DNA of 5,859 nt from Hydrogenophaga sp. (lineage in GTDB: Bacteria > Pseudomonadota > Gammaproteobacteria > Burkholderiales > Burkholderiaceae_C). The stretch lies in NCBI GenBank assembly GCA_020047875.1, contig JAIFNE010000064.1:1-5859 (forward strand), in the 5' to 3' direction. This document shows positions 5,783 to 5,859 of this stretch, piece after piece (within the stretch, counting starts at the first letter, position 1; each line of letters opens with the position of its first letter). The notes beneath the pieces are model-generated. The model saw nothing but the letters and a program-made list of their open reading frames with translations. It ran no database searches and was not told where the DNA came from. Position numbers and translations under genes: made by a program.

Positions 5783-5859
5783 TTATACGCGCATTGTCCC
5801 GCCGACGGCTGCTGGTGAGCAACCGGCCTCTGAGGCCGTCAACTGCCCGCTGAAGGCCT
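5783..5859 (-). CDS. hsdS: Type I restriction specificity subunit (HsdS), C-terminal end only
   Basis: Reading inward from the right edge, an open frame gives AFSGQLTASEAGCSPAAVGG and then TMRV before a TAA at 5785-5783. AFSGQLT is the near-universal last motif of many HsdS proteins (typically SLLxxAFSGxL), following the second conserved coiled-coil helix that docks HsdM. HsdS recognises the DNA target and carries HsdM and HsdR. Only about 25 codons are visible, so the call rests on that motif, on the repeat of the same motif in the 3960-4055 relic, and on hsdR being present at the other end of the window. The DUF262 gene starts 24 nt downstream. Confidence 0.72.
   Translation of the reverse strand, partial: AFSGQLTASEAGCSPAAVGGTMRV

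Noticed and set aside
1..5859. CRISPR array, tRNA, rRNA or insertion sequence with transposase
   Set aside because: No regularly spaced repeats, no tRNA-like cloverleaf, and no transposase-like frame were seen on either strand; nearly all DNA is accounted for by the minus-strand genes.

Overview
This window looks like a defence island from a GC-rich proteobacterium. Codon use and protein flavour suggest a Betaproteobacterium, possibly Comamonadaceae or another Burkholderiales; that is an inference from style, not from a marker gene. Every gene I can support is on the minus strand, so the biological reading order runs from the right edge to the left edge. Both ends belong to a type I restriction-modification (hsd) locus. 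The last codons of an HsdS specificity subunit lie at the right edge (5783-5859), and the first ~174 codons of an HsdR restriction subunit lie at the left edge (1-524). hsdM and the rest of hsdS are expected beyond the right edge, and the HsdR motor domains beyond the left edge.

About 5.2 kb of accessory genes separates hsdS from hsdR. In transcription order they are: (1) a 565-aa DUF262/DUF1524 (GmrSD/BrxU-like) nuclease, 24 nt after hsdS; (2) a 31-codon hybrid relic whose start matches the start of hsdR and whose end matches the end of hsdS; (3) an HTH (XRE-like) plus ImmA/IrrE zinc-peptidase protein; (4) a DUF4411 PIN-like protein overlapping it by 14 nt; (5) a 150-nt spacer, the largest in the window, with a 20-bp imperfect direct repeat and a weak possible terminator; (6) a Bro-N/DinD-like protein split in two by a 65-bp insertion, the halves joined by an ATGA stop/start; (7) a YlcI/YnfO-like antitoxin and a RelE/ParE toxin, also joined by ATGA; then hsdR.

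The gene spacing (several overlaps of 1-14 nt and short gaps) suggests one or a few polycistronic transcripts running into hsdR. No strong promoter is evident. The type I enzyme would cut unmethylated foreign DNA, and the DUF262/DUF1524 protein could cover modified DNA that type I enzymes miss. The PIN/ImmA and ParE pairs look like toxin-antitoxin or abortive-infection modules. The relic shows in sequence that the hsdS-hsdR interval was assembled by joining pieces of at least two hsd loci, and this is the most notable observation here.
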